Below, piece after piece: positions 9,459 through 17,080 of a stretch of DNA of 64,000 nucleotides; the stretch's first letter is position 1; each line of letters opens with the position of its first letter. The translations under genes were made by a program, and so were the position numbers. The notes below the pieces were generated by a model. It made no database searches. It saw nothing but the letters and a program-made list of their open reading frames with translations, and was not told the DNA's origin. Source of the DNA: Catellatospora vulcania (GTDB lineage Bacteria > Actinomycetota > Actinomycetes > Mycobacteriales > Micromonosporaceae); the NCBI RefSeq assembly GCF_009720385.1, contig NZ_WARX01000006.1:372001-436000 (forward strand), read 5' to 3'.

Positions 9459-12203
9459 CTAGAGGAAGCGCCAGAGGCGGTCGGAGGCGGTGGAGTCGTC
9501 GGCGGTGACGATCTGGGCGCCCTGCGCCGTCGAACCGCCGGTGACGGCGACGACCTTGCCGCCGTTGGCGCACTGGATGCGGAAAGCGCCGTTGGCGGCG
9601 TGGCGCAGGCGCCAGCGGTGGTCGGCGGTGCCGTTGTCGGCCCACTGCATGATCCGGGCGCCGGTCGCGGTGGACATGTTCTCCACGCCGAGCACCTTGG
9701 CGCTGTTGCCGTTGCGCAGCCGCAGGTAGCCGCCGGTGTCGACGACGGCGGTCCAGAGGTGGTCGGCGGTGCCGGTGTCGCCCCACTGCAGGACCAGGCC
9801 GCCGTCGGCGGTGGACATGTTCTGCACGCCGAGGACCAGCCCGGACGCGACGTTCTGGATGCGGCGCGCGCCTTCGGGTACGAACCGCCAGAGGTTGTCG
9901 GCGGTGCCGTTGTCGGGGTCCTGCACGGCCTGCGCGCCGTTGGCGGTGGAGCCGTTGAGGATCGCCAGCACCTTGCCGGTGTGCACGTTGCGGAGCTTGT
10001 GCGAGCCGTCGCCGTTGTCTACGACCGTCCAGCGGTGGTCGGCGGTGCCGTTGTCGGCCCACTGCATGACCCGGGCGTTGTCGGCGGTGGACATGTTCTC
10101 CACGCCGAGCACCTTGCCGCTGTTGGCGTTGCGCAGCCGCAGCGCCGAGCCGTCGACGATCAGCTCCCAGTTGTGGTCGGCGGTGCCGCTGTCGGTCCAC
10201 TGCACCGCGAGCCCGCCGTCGGCGGTGGACATGTTCTGCACCCCGAGGACCAGCCCGCTGGCCGCGTTGGCCAGCCGGAACACCGCGCCCGCGGTGGTGC
10301 CGCCCTGGCCTGCGGCGTTCCAGTAGACCGTGTAGTTGTAGCCGTGCGCGTCGTAGAACGGGCCGAGGTTGACCGTCGCGCCGTTGGCGGTGGCGGTGAA
10401 CGCCAGCGAGCTGGTGCTGCTGCGGGTCACCGTGCTCGTGGTGAGGCTGGGCAGCGCGGACAGGGCCGTGTTGCCGTAGTTGCCGGCGAGCACGACCGGA
10501 CCGTAGGTGACCGCGGAGACGTTGGCGTTGTCGTTGGCCGCCTTCATGACCACTCGCATGGGCAGCTTGACTGTCACCGTGTCGCCGGAGGTCCAGGACC
10601 GGGTCAGGACGGCGTAGGCGCCTGGCGTCGTGGTGATGCTCTGGGCGACGCCGTTGACGCTGACGGTGGCCCCGGTGGTCCAGGACGGAATGCGCAGCCG
10701 CATCGTCCACGATCCGCTGACGCTGCCGGCCACCTGGAGGGTGGTGGTGTCGCTGACCGGGTAAGTCGTGGTCTGGGTGACCGTGATCCCGCGGGAGGAC
10801 CAGGTCAGCACCGACGGCGCGTACAGGTTCACGGTCAGCGTGGTGCCGTTGTAGAAGTAGATCGAGTCGGCCAGCTTCGTATTGGTCTCGATACCCGTGC
10901 CCTGGCAGCACCAGAACGTGGTGTAGTCGGTGCTCCACGTGCCGCCGCCCCAGGCCGGGCCGACGCCGCGGCGGCCGCCGGGGTTGAGCGGCGTGAAGTA
11001 GGTGAAGTGCCCGTGGCCGTCGGCCGGGTTCTGCTGGCCGATCAGGTGGTTGAGCAGCGCGCGCTCGTAGAAGTCGAAGTAGGCTGCGTTGTCGGGGTTC
11101 GTCAGCCACAGCTCGCGGGTCAGCTTGAGCATGTTGTACGTGTTGCAGGCCTCGGCCGTGTCGGTGTTGAGGTACGCGGCGACGGCGTTCGGGGCGCGGA
11201 AGTGCTCGGCCTGGCTGTTGCCGCCGATGACGTAGCTGTGGGCGTTGACGCAGATGTTCCACGCGTTGCTGGCGATGTCGCGGTAACGCGTGGTGCCGGT
11301 CGCCTTGTACTCGCGGGCCGCGCCGATCCACTTGGGCACCTGGGTGTTGGCGTGCAGCCCGGCGAGCTGGTCGGAGTTGGACGCCAGCGGGTTGAACACG
11401 GCCGCGTGGTCGAAGCGCTGGGCCGCGGTCAGCCAGCGGGCGTCGCCGGTCTGCTGGTAGAGGTCGGTCAGCACGGCGTTCATGCCACCGAACTCGGTGC
11501 CCAGCACCGACTGCATCTGCGAGCCGCTCAGCCGGCCGGTGCGCCAGTCGACCCAGCCGGCGAAGCTCAGCAGCACGTCGCGGGCCTGGGTGCTGCCGAT
11601 CAGACGCCACACGTCGAGCAGTCCGGCCAGCGTCTTGTGCAGGGCGTACCAGGGCACGTTGCCGTTGCTCAGGCTGCCCGCTTCGAGCGCGGTGAAGTCG
11701 GACTCGGGGAAGCCCGACAGGTATCCGGCGGTGAACCCGGCGGCGCCGTTGTTGGCCTGGCAGGCGGCCAGGGCGGCGACCATCTGGTTGGCCTTGTCGC
11801 GGCACGTGGTGTCGCCGAGCACGGCCCAGGCCTGGGCCCACGCGGTGAGGAAGTGGCCCTGGCTGTGGCTGCGGAACGGGAAGGTGGGAGCCTCCCAGCC
11901 GCCGGTGGCCGCGGCGCCGTTGGTGGACAGCCGGTGGTTGGCGCGGAACACGTAGAGCAACCGGTCGACGTTGACGTCACGCAGATAACTGAGAGTGCGG
12001 TTCTGGTTGTCCAGCCAGCGGCCGGTGGTGAGCCGCACCTGGCCGAGGTCGAAGGCGTACGCCGAGACCCCGGTGTCGGCGCGGGCCGGGGGGATCGCCG
12101 CGGCGGCGGCCTCGGTGGCGGCGAGTACAGGCGCCGCGGTGGCCGCGGTGGCGACGCCGGCCGCCTGGAGCAGGCGCCGGCGACTGAGGGACGGTGACCA
12201 CAT
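9459..12203 (-). CDS. secreted GH127-type beta-L-arabinofuranosidase with two beta-trefoil lectin domains
   Basis: Exported glycosidase expected to release beta-linked L-arabinofuranose. The N-terminus has a twin-arginine signal (SLSRRRLLQAAGVA, then an Ala-rich stretch). The catalytic part (to about residue 600) matches GH127/DUF1680: NVDRLLYVFRANHRL, the Glu-x-Cys motif in TAEACNTYN (about 350) and the Cys-Cys motif in TFWCCQGTGIE (about 431), which in the family give the zinc ligands and the nucleophilic cysteine. Residues 638-914 hold six about 46-residue repeats with the pattern NGTADHRW/NGTADNLW, i.e. two ricin-B-type trefoils for carbohydrate binding. It is divergent from the second LacI gene and has operator-like sequences upstream, so control by arabinose is likely. 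Confidence 0.88.
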   Translation of the reverse strand: MWSPSLSRRRLLQAAGVATAATAAPVLAATEAAAAAIPPARADTGVSAYAFDLGQVRLTTGRWLDNQNRTLSYLRDVNVDRLLYVFRANHRLSTNGAAATGGWEAPTFPFRSHSQGHFLTAWAQAWAVLGDTTCRDKANQMVAALAACQANNGAAGFTAGYLSGFPESDFTALEAGSLSNGNVPWYALHKTLAGLLDVWRLIGSTQARDVLLSFAGWVDWRTGRLSGSQMQSVLGTEFGGMNAVLTDLYQQTGDARWLTAAQRFDHAAVFNPLASNSDQLAGLHANTQVPKWIGAAREYKATGTTRYRDIASNAWNICVNAHSYVIGGNSQAEHFRAPNAVAAYLNTDTAEACNTYNMLKLTRELWLTNPDNAAYFDFYERALLNHLIGQQNPADGHGHFTYFTPLNPGGRRGVGPAWGGGTWSTDYTTFWCCQGTGIETNTKLADSIYFYNGTTLTVNLYAPSVLTWSSRGITVTQTTTYPVSDTTTLQVAGSVSGSWTMRLRIPSWTTGATVSVNGVAQSITTTPGAYAVLTRSWTSGDTVTVKLPMRVVMKAANDNANVSAVTYGPVVLAGNYGNTALSALPSLTTSTVTRSSTSSLAFTATANGATVNLGPFYDAHGYNYTVYWNAAGQGGTTAGAVFRLANAASGLVLGVQNMSTADGGLAVQWTDSGTADHNWELIVDGSALRLRNANSGKVLGVENMSTADNARVMQWADNGTADHRWTVVDNGDGSHKLRNVHTGKVLAILNGSTANGAQAVQDPDNGTADNLWRFVPEGARRIQNVASGLVLGVQNMSTADGGLVLQWGDTGTADHLWTAVVDTGGYLRLRNGNSAKVLGVENMSTATGARIMQWADNGTADHRWRLRHAANGAFRIQCANGGKVVAVTGGSTAQGAQIVTADDSTASDRLWRFL

Positions 12204-12244
12204 AGGAGCTCCTTGGACGGGGGTGAGTGCGGTACGGGGCTGAA

Positions 12245-12256
12245 GTTACCGATCAC
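12245..12256. promoter_or_regulatory. LacI-type operator candidate, GH127 side
   Basis: GTTACCGATCAC, 42 bp upstream of the GH127 start codon. It and the sequence at 12356-12367 both fit the degenerate palindrome GTKACCGATMAC with a central CG, typical of LacI-family sites. Assignment to the adjacent repressor is inferred from position. Confidence 0.4.
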
Positions 12257-12355
12257 ACGACTGCCGAAGGATGCGTCCTTGAAATGGCAGCCCTGGGCCA
12301 TGCCTAGCTGGTTGACACGGTAGGTATCGCGTGCCCTCGATCCCGCCCCATGAAT

Positions 12356-12367
12356 GTGACCGATAAC
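12356..12367. promoter_or_regulatory. LacI-type operator candidate, repressor side
   Basis: GTGACCGATAAC, the inverted counterpart of the site at 12245-12256 (10 of 12 positions match after reverse complementing), 115 bp before the second lacI start. Two such sites bracketing the intergenic region would allow looping and autoregulation. Confidence 0.4.
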
Positions 12368-12482
12368 AATCGAGGCGTCAAGGTGTTCCGAAAAGGTTTC
12401 CGTGAGGTTGCTGGTCGGCGCAGGGTTCGGGCACGAAGGCGAAGATCGTAGGTGAGGTACGATGCGCCGACAGGGGGTCACC

Positions 12483-13511
12483 ATGAGTCAGCAGCCGGCC
12501 GCCCGGGCAGCGGTCATCAAGGATGTCGCGCGCCTTGCGGGTGTGTCGCACCAGACGGTGTCCCGGGTGCTGAACGACCACCCGAGCGTGCGCGACGAGA
12601 CCCGCGAACGGGTGCTGCTCGCCGTCAAACAGCTCAACTACCGCCCGAACGCGCTGGCCCGCGGCCTGGCCGGGCGGCGCTCGCGGGTCATCGGCGTGGT
12701 CAGCTTCGACACCATCCTGCACGGCCCCGCCGCCACCCTGCTCGGCATCGAGCGGGCCGCCCGGCATGCCGGATACGGCATCAGCATCGTGGCGCTGGAG
12801 CGCCTCGACCGCAGCGGTGTCGTCGACGCGGTGAACCGGCTTGCGGAGCAGTCCGTGGCCGGTGTCGTGATCATCGCGCCGCTGCTGACGGCGGCCGCGG
12901 CGGCGGGCAGTCTGCCGACCGGCGTACCGGCCGTCGTGGTCGAATCGGACCTGGCCGGTGACCTGCCGACCGTCTCCGTCGACCAGGTCGCGGGCGCGCG
13001 CCTGGCCGTCGAGCATCTGCTCGGCCTGGGCCACCAGACGGTGTGGCACCTGTCCGGGCCCAAGGACTGGCTGGAGGCGCGGGACCGGGTCGACGGCTGG
13101 CGGGCCGCGCTGGAGGCGGCCGGACGCCGCGTGCCGCCCGTGCTCGCCGGGGACTGGAGCCCGAAGTCGGGCTACGAGGCGGGCCGTGAACTGGCCGAGC
13201 GCGGCGACGTGACAGCCGTGTTCTGCGCCAACGACCAGCAGGCGCTGGGCATGCTGCGGGCGCTGCACGAGCGCGGTGTGCGGGTGCCCGAGGACGTGAG
13301 CATCGTCGGGTTCGACGACATCCCCGAGGCCGCATACCTGTCGCCGCCGCTGACCACCGTGCGGCAGGACTTCGACGAGGTCGGCCGCCGATGCCTGGCG
13401 GCACTGCTGGAGCTGCTCGGCGTCGACCGCCCGCCCGGCGTGCCGCGCCATCCGCGGGTGCCGCCGTCGCTGGTCGTACGCGCCAGCAGTGGCCCACCGC
13501 CGGCGTCCTGA
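12483..13511 (+). CDS. LacI-family transcriptional regulator, intact paralogue
   Basis: Repressor of 342 residues; close to 90% identical by eye to the regulator at 8397, including the whole helix-turn-helix except two positions (IKDVARLAGVSHQTVSRVLND). The start ATG 12483 follows CAGGGGGTCACC, and the segment TACGATGYGCCGWCAGGGG just upstream is shared with the first copy, so the duplication included the translation start region. The effector domain ends VVGFDDIPEAAYLSPPLTTVRQDFDEVG-like, then a Pro/Arg-rich tail. It is divergent from the GH127 gene and probably controls it; the near-identical recognition helix suggests both paralogues read the same operators. Confidence 0.9.
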   Translation: MSQQPAARAAVIKDVARLAGVSHQTVSRVLNDHPSVRDETRERVLLAVKQLNYRPNALARGLAGRRSRVIGVVSFDTILHGPAATLLGIERAARHAGYGISIVALERLDRSGVVDAVNRLAEQSVAGVVIIAPLLTAAAAAGSLPTGVPAVVVESDLAGDLPTVSVDQVAGARLAVEHLLGLGHQTVWHLSGPKDWLEARDRVDGWRAALEAAGRRVPPVLAGDWSPKSGYEAGRELAERGDVTAVFCANDQQALGMLRALHERGVRVPEDVSIVGFDDIPEAAYLSPPLTTVRQDFDEVGRRCLAALLELLGVDRPPGVPRHPRVPPSLVVRASSGPPPAS

Positions 13512-13515
13512 CCGC

Positions 13516-14022
13516 TCAGCGCGGCTCGATCAGCCGTACCTCGGCCTCGGCGATCGCGTCGTCGAGGCGGGTCTTGCCGTCGAGGGAGAACCCGGCGCGC
13601 TGATAGAAGCGCACCGCGCTTTCATTGGGCCGGTAGGCGTACACGCACACGGGCCGGTGGCCCCGGGCGCGCAGATCGGCCACGGCGTGGCCGAACAGGC
13701 GCCTGCCGAACCCGGTGCCCACGCGGTCGGGATCGACGTACAGCCCGTACACCTCACCGGCACCCGCGCCGAGATCCGGATCGTGGTCGGCGGGTCCCGT
13801 GCGGCAGAAGCCGACGACGGCACTGTCGTCTTCGGCCACCCACAGCCGGTGCTCGCCCGGCATGGCGGCCATGTACTCGGCCCAGTCCGCGGCCTCCTGG
13901 ACCGGGTCGAGCGCGCCGAGCAGCGTGGCGGGCATGAACTCCGCATACGCCGAACTCCACGAGCGGACCTTGATCCGGCCTATCGCGGCGGCATCCCCGA
14001 CGGTGGCAGCGCGTATCACCAT
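13516..14022 (-). CDS. GNAT-family N-acetyltransferase
   Basis: Acetyl-CoA-dependent acetyltransferase of unknown substrate (168 residues). The GNAT fold is indicated by VYGLYVDPDRVGTGFGRRLFGHAV, the acetyl-CoA pyrophosphate loop (R/Q-x-x-G-x-G/A region), followed by YRPNESAVRFYQRAGFSLDG, the usual C-terminal core. The frame is open upstream to 14145, but the homologous N-terminus MVIRAATVGDAAAIGRI supports ATG 14022. It is convergent with the LacI gene, with four bases between stop codons, so the two share the 3' region. Confidence 0.85.
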   Translation of the reverse strand: MVIRAATVGDAAAIGRIKVRSWSSAYAEFMPATLLGALDPVQEAADWAEYMAAMPGEHRLWVAEDDSAVVGFCRTGPADHDPDLGAGAGEVYGLYVDPDRVGTGFGRRLFGHAVADLRARGHRPVCVYAYRPNESAVRFYQRAGFSLDGKTRLDDAIAEAEVRLIEPR

Positions 14023-14068
14023 CACAGGGTACGGATCGCCGGCGGGTGAGTCGTCTCGGCCATATTCA

Positions 14069-14083
14069 TGCACCGGGGGTGCA
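14069..14083. promoter_or_regulatory. short palindrome in the divergent promoter region
   Basis: TGCACC-GGG-GGTGCA with partly matching AT-rich flanks (TATTCA/GAAATA), midway between the acetyltransferase and DUF2855 starts. It could be an operator or a short hairpin; no regulator is identified. Confidence 0.25.
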
Positions 14084-14114
14084 GAAATATCGGCGGATCC
14101 GTTACCGTGACGCC

Positions 14115-15209
14115 GTGACGGATTCGTGGACCCTCGCCATCGCACGTGACGACCTGTCCCGCACCGAGCTGGTGCGGCACCCCGTGCCCGAACTCGCCGA
14201 CGGCGAAGCCCTGCTGCGGGTGGACCGGGTCGGCATGACCGCGAACAACGTGACCTACGCCGTGCTCGGCGACGCCTACCGCTACTGGGACTTCTTCCCG
14301 GCCGCCGCCGCGGGACTCGACGAGCGATGGGGCCTCGGACCGCTGTGGGGGTTCAGCGAGGTCGTGGCCTCGCGGGCGGACGGCGTGCAGGTCGGACAGC
14401 GTCTGTACGGCTACCTGCCGCCCGCCGGGCACCTCGTGGTCCGCCCCGGACGGGTCGACGAGCGCGGCTTCCGCGACACCAGCCCGCACCGGGTGGAACT
14501 GCCGTCGCCGTACAACGCCTACGCGGCCACCACCGGCGACCCGGCCTACGACGCGGATCAGGAAGACCTGCTGATCCTGTTCCGTCCGCTGTTCGTGACC
14601 TCGGCGATGCTCGCCGACCGGTTGCAGGACAACGGCTTCTACGGCGCCGGCACGCTGGTGCTGTCCTCGGCGTCGAGCAAGACCGCGTACGCCGCCGCGT
14701 TCGAGCTGCAGGGCAAGGGCCCGCGCCTGATCGGCCTCACCTCGCCCGGCAACGTGGCCTTCACCCGCGAGCTGGGCTGCTACGACGCCGTGCTGCCGTA
14801 CGACGGGATCGGCGAACTCGACCCGGCCGCCCCGACGGCATACCTCGACCTGTCGGCGAACCCGGCCGTTCGCACGGCGCTGCGCGCCCACCTCGGCGAC
14901 CGCCTCGTGCACGACGTCGCCGTGGGCCTGACCCACCAGGAGCGGGCCACCGAAGCGGCCGACGTGTTCTTCGCCCCCGACCAGATCCGCAAGCGCACCG
15001 TCGACTGGGGCCGCCCAGAGCTGGACCGGCGGCTCGCCGAGTCCTGGCACCGCTTCGCCGCAGTGGCCGAGAGCTGGGTCGACATCACGGTCAGCCACGG
15101 CCCGGACGGGCTGCGCGAAGCCTGGCTCAGCATGCTCGCGGGCACGACCCCGCCACGGGTCGGCCACATCATCGCGCGGTTCGTGGGAAACCTCGGGCCA
15201 CAGTCTTGA
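14115..15209 (+). CDS. DUF2855 family protein
   Basis: 364 residues resembling the DUF2855 family, whose fold is related to medium-chain dehydrogenase/reductases (quinone-reductase-like), although no activity is established. Visible segments: RTELVRHPVPELADGEALLRVDRVGMTANNVTYA (typical MDR N-terminal fold), WGLGPLWGFSEVVASRADGVQVGQRLYGY, and LVLSSASSKTAYAAAFEL at the position where MDRs have their nucleotide loop. GTG 14115 is chosen because homology starts at VTDSWTLAIARDDLSRTE; an in-frame ATG at 14046 would add unconvincing sequence. It is monocistronic and divergent from the acetyltransferase. Confidence 0.8.
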   Translation: MTDSWTLAIARDDLSRTELVRHPVPELADGEALLRVDRVGMTANNVTYAVLGDAYRYWDFFPAAAAGLDERWGLGPLWGFSEVVASRADGVQVGQRLYGYLPPAGHLVVRPGRVDERGFRDTSPHRVELPSPYNAYAATTGDPAYDADQEDLLILFRPLFVTSAMLADRLQDNGFYGAGTLVLSSASSKTAYAAAFELQGKGPRLIGLTSPGNVAFTRELGCYDAVLPYDGIGELDPAAPTAYLDLSANPAVRTALRAHLGDRLVHDVAVGLTHQERATEAADVFFAPDQIRKRTVDWGRPELDRRLAESWHRFAAVAESWVDITVSHGPDGLREAWLSMLAGTTPPRVGHIIARFVGNLGPQS

Positions 15210-15399
15210 CAATCGTGGGTGAGGCCGTAGTAGGGCTCATGTTTCCGGAGGCTGCCAACCCGGTCCAGAGCCCAGCCCGACGTCCGATAAAGGGCAGTGA
15301 ACTTCGCCGTCGTGATGCCCAAGGAGGCGCGCGGCCGGAGGGGAAGTCAAGCCCCTCCTCTGTGAAGCGCCGGGTCACGCGCTCGGCAGCTCGACGGCC

Positions 15400-15963
15400 T
15401 CAGGGGCGTGGGCGCCTGCCGTCGGCGAGGTCGGCGATCGCCCTGCTCAGCCGGGCCGCGCGGGTCTCTGCCTCGACTGCCTTCAGGATCGGCAGCATCA
15501 CCAGGTACTGGTCGGTCTTGCCGAGCTGCGCGAAGAAGTCCCCGGCTGCGGCATTCGCCGCCAGGGCTGCGGCCAGGTCCGGGGGCACGGTCGCTTCGCT
15601 CTGCTTGACGTACGCGGCGTCCCAGCGCCCGTCGGCCTTGGCCGCCTCGACCTCGGCCAGGCCCGGCGCACGCACCCGCCCCTGCGCCATGAGTGCCTCC
15701 ATGCGCTCCACGTTCACCCGCGACCAGGAGCCCTTCGGCCTGCGGCGGGAATACCGCTGCAGGAAGTGGTCGGCGTCCAGGGACTTGCGGACGCTGTCGA
15801 TCCAGCCGTAGCACAGGGCCACGTCGGCCGCCTCGGTCACGCTGACCGCGGGCATCCGCGAGTTCTTCTTGCGGACCTTCAGCCACGCGCCGTCGGGGCT
15901 CCCGTGGTGCTCGGCCAGCCAGGCCTCCCACTGGTGGGGCTGCTCGAAGCTCAGGATCTCCAC
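15400..15963 (-). CDS. YdeI/OmpD-associated family protein
   Basis: 187 residues of the YdeI/OmpD-associated (bacteriocin-protection-like) family: the N-terminal EQPHQWEAWLAEHHGSPDGAWLKVRKKN and the conserved CYGWIDSVRKSLDADHFLQRYSRRRPKGSWSRVNVERMEAL, then a helical C-terminal half with LGKTDQYLVMLPILKAVEAETR. The biochemical function is unknown; members are associated with resistance to cationic peptides in a few bacteria. Start is GTG 15963 (VEILSFEQ); the frame is open much further upstream, but that part lies opposite the methyltransferase gene and is discarded. The 190 bp beyond its stop up to the DUF2855 gene contains nothing I can identify. Confidence 0.8.
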   Translation of the reverse strand: MEILSFEQPHQWEAWLAEHHGSPDGAWLKVRKKNSRMPAVSVTEAADVALCYGWIDSVRKSLDADHFLQRYSRRRPKGSWSRVNVERMEALMAQGRVRAPGLAEVEAAKADGRWDAAYVKQSEATVPPDLAAALAANAAAGDFFAQLGKTDQYLVMLPILKAVEAETRAARLSRAIADLADGRRPRP

Positions 15964-16116
15964 TCCGGCGACTCTAGGCGCTGTGGCCGACAAGTTGCCG
16001 GGACCGGAGTCAGGAACCCCGCTCTCCACCTTCGCAACGCAGGGACACGGGTCAATCCGTGCGGGCGGCGCGTCCAGGCTGGTAACGCTAGGCTGACCCG
16101 GCGGGAAGGAGGCCGG

Positions 16117-16845
16117 ATGAACCGCGATATCCGCGACATCGAGGACGTGCTGAAGCTGCTGGACGGGCTGCTCGCGACGGGTGCCGACCGGTGGACGCCC
16201 GGCGGCGGCGCCGACTGGTGGGACGGCTTCTACGCCGACCGGGACCGGCCCGTGCCGTTCTTCGCGGACAAGCCCGATGAGAACCTGGTGTCGTACCTCG
16301 ACCGAGGGTTGGTCACCCCCGGCCGGGCCCTGGACCTCGGCTGCGGCCCCGGCCGCAACGCGCTGCACCTGGCCGCCGCGGGCTTTCAGGTCGATGCCGT
16401 CGACCTGTCCCCCACCGCGATCTCCTGGGCCCGCGATCGGGCCACCGCGGCCGGACTCGACATCGCGTTCCACTGCGGCGACGCGTTCGCCGAGACGGCC
16501 CCGTCCGGGCCATACGACCTGATCTACGACTCGGGCTGCTTCCACCACCTGCCACCGCACCGGCGCGTCAGCTATCGCGCAATGCTTGCCCGGGCACTGG
16601 CCCCCGGCGGCCACTTCGGGCTCAGCTGCTTCGCCGCGGGGGCGATGGGCTCCGAACTGCCCGACGCCGAGCTCTACCGGCAGGGCGGGCTGCAGGGCGG
16701 CGTCGCCTACACCCCGGAGGCACTGCGCTGGATCTTCGCCGACATGGCCGAGGTCGAGTTGCGCCGCATGCGCGACGAGCCCGCCGACTCGCCCCGGTTC
16801 GGCGAGCAGTTCCTGTGGACCGCCCTGTTCCGCCACGACGGCTGA
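16117..16845 (+). CDS. class I SAM-dependent methyltransferase
   Basis: Cytoplasmic methyltransferase of unknown substrate (242 residues). Motif I, the SAM-binding glycine loop, is ALDLGCGPGRNALHLA (about residues 69-84), followed by the acidic loop VDAVDLSP and the post-motif YDLIYDSGCFHHLPPHRR. The N-terminus DWWDGFYADRDRPVPFFADKPDENL is typical of the thiopurine/TehB-like small-molecule group. GGAAGGAGG at 16104-16112 is an ideal ribosome site for ATG 16117. It is transcribed divergently from the YdeI-like gene, with 153 bp between starts. Confidence 0.85.
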   Translation: MNRDIRDIEDVLKLLDGLLATGADRWTPGGGADWWDGFYADRDRPVPFFADKPDENLVSYLDRGLVTPGRALDLGCGPGRNALHLAAAGFQVDAVDLSPTAISWARDRATAAGLDIAFHCGDAFAETAPSGPYDLIYDSGCFHHLPPHRRVSYRAMLARALAPGGHFGLSCFAAGAMGSELPDAELYRQGGLQGGVAYTPEALRWIFADMAEVELRRMRDEPADSPRFGEQFLWTALFRHDG

Positions 16846-17041
16846 CTCCGGGACGCCCGGCGGTCCCGCGGCTCGGCGGCGTACGCGCGCCCACTTACCG
16901 TACGAAGCGGGTCTGAGATGCGGATTGGCGTGTGCTGGGTCGTCCTGCATGCGCGCACCTCGGCGCAGGGCTGATGTGTCGCGTGTGGTTGTCCCGAGGT
17001 GTGGAGCGTTGCCGTGCGGGCTAGGAGCTGGGGGACGCATG

Positions 17042-17072
17042 GTCCGGCCGGTCCTGGTCGGACCGGCCGGAC
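17042..17072. terminator. hairpin terminator between convergent genes
   Basis: Perfect 13-bp stem (17042-17054 with 17060-17072), 5-base loop. It sits nine bases beyond the stop of the minus-strand glycosidase gene and can serve both it and the methyltransferase gene. Confidence 0.75.
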
Positions 17073-17080
17073 GGTAGGAA

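Noticed and set aside
9427-12197. A 1300-residue open frame that continues the first LacI gene through the C tract
   Set aside because: Beyond the tract it is antisense to the clearly coding GH127 gene and consists of Gly/Val/Ala-rich low-complexity sequence.
16846-17041. Possible small gene in the region between the methyltransferase and GH-A glycosidase
   Set aside because: Only a Arg/Pro/His-rich minus-strand frame without ribosome site; treated as intergenic with a terminator.
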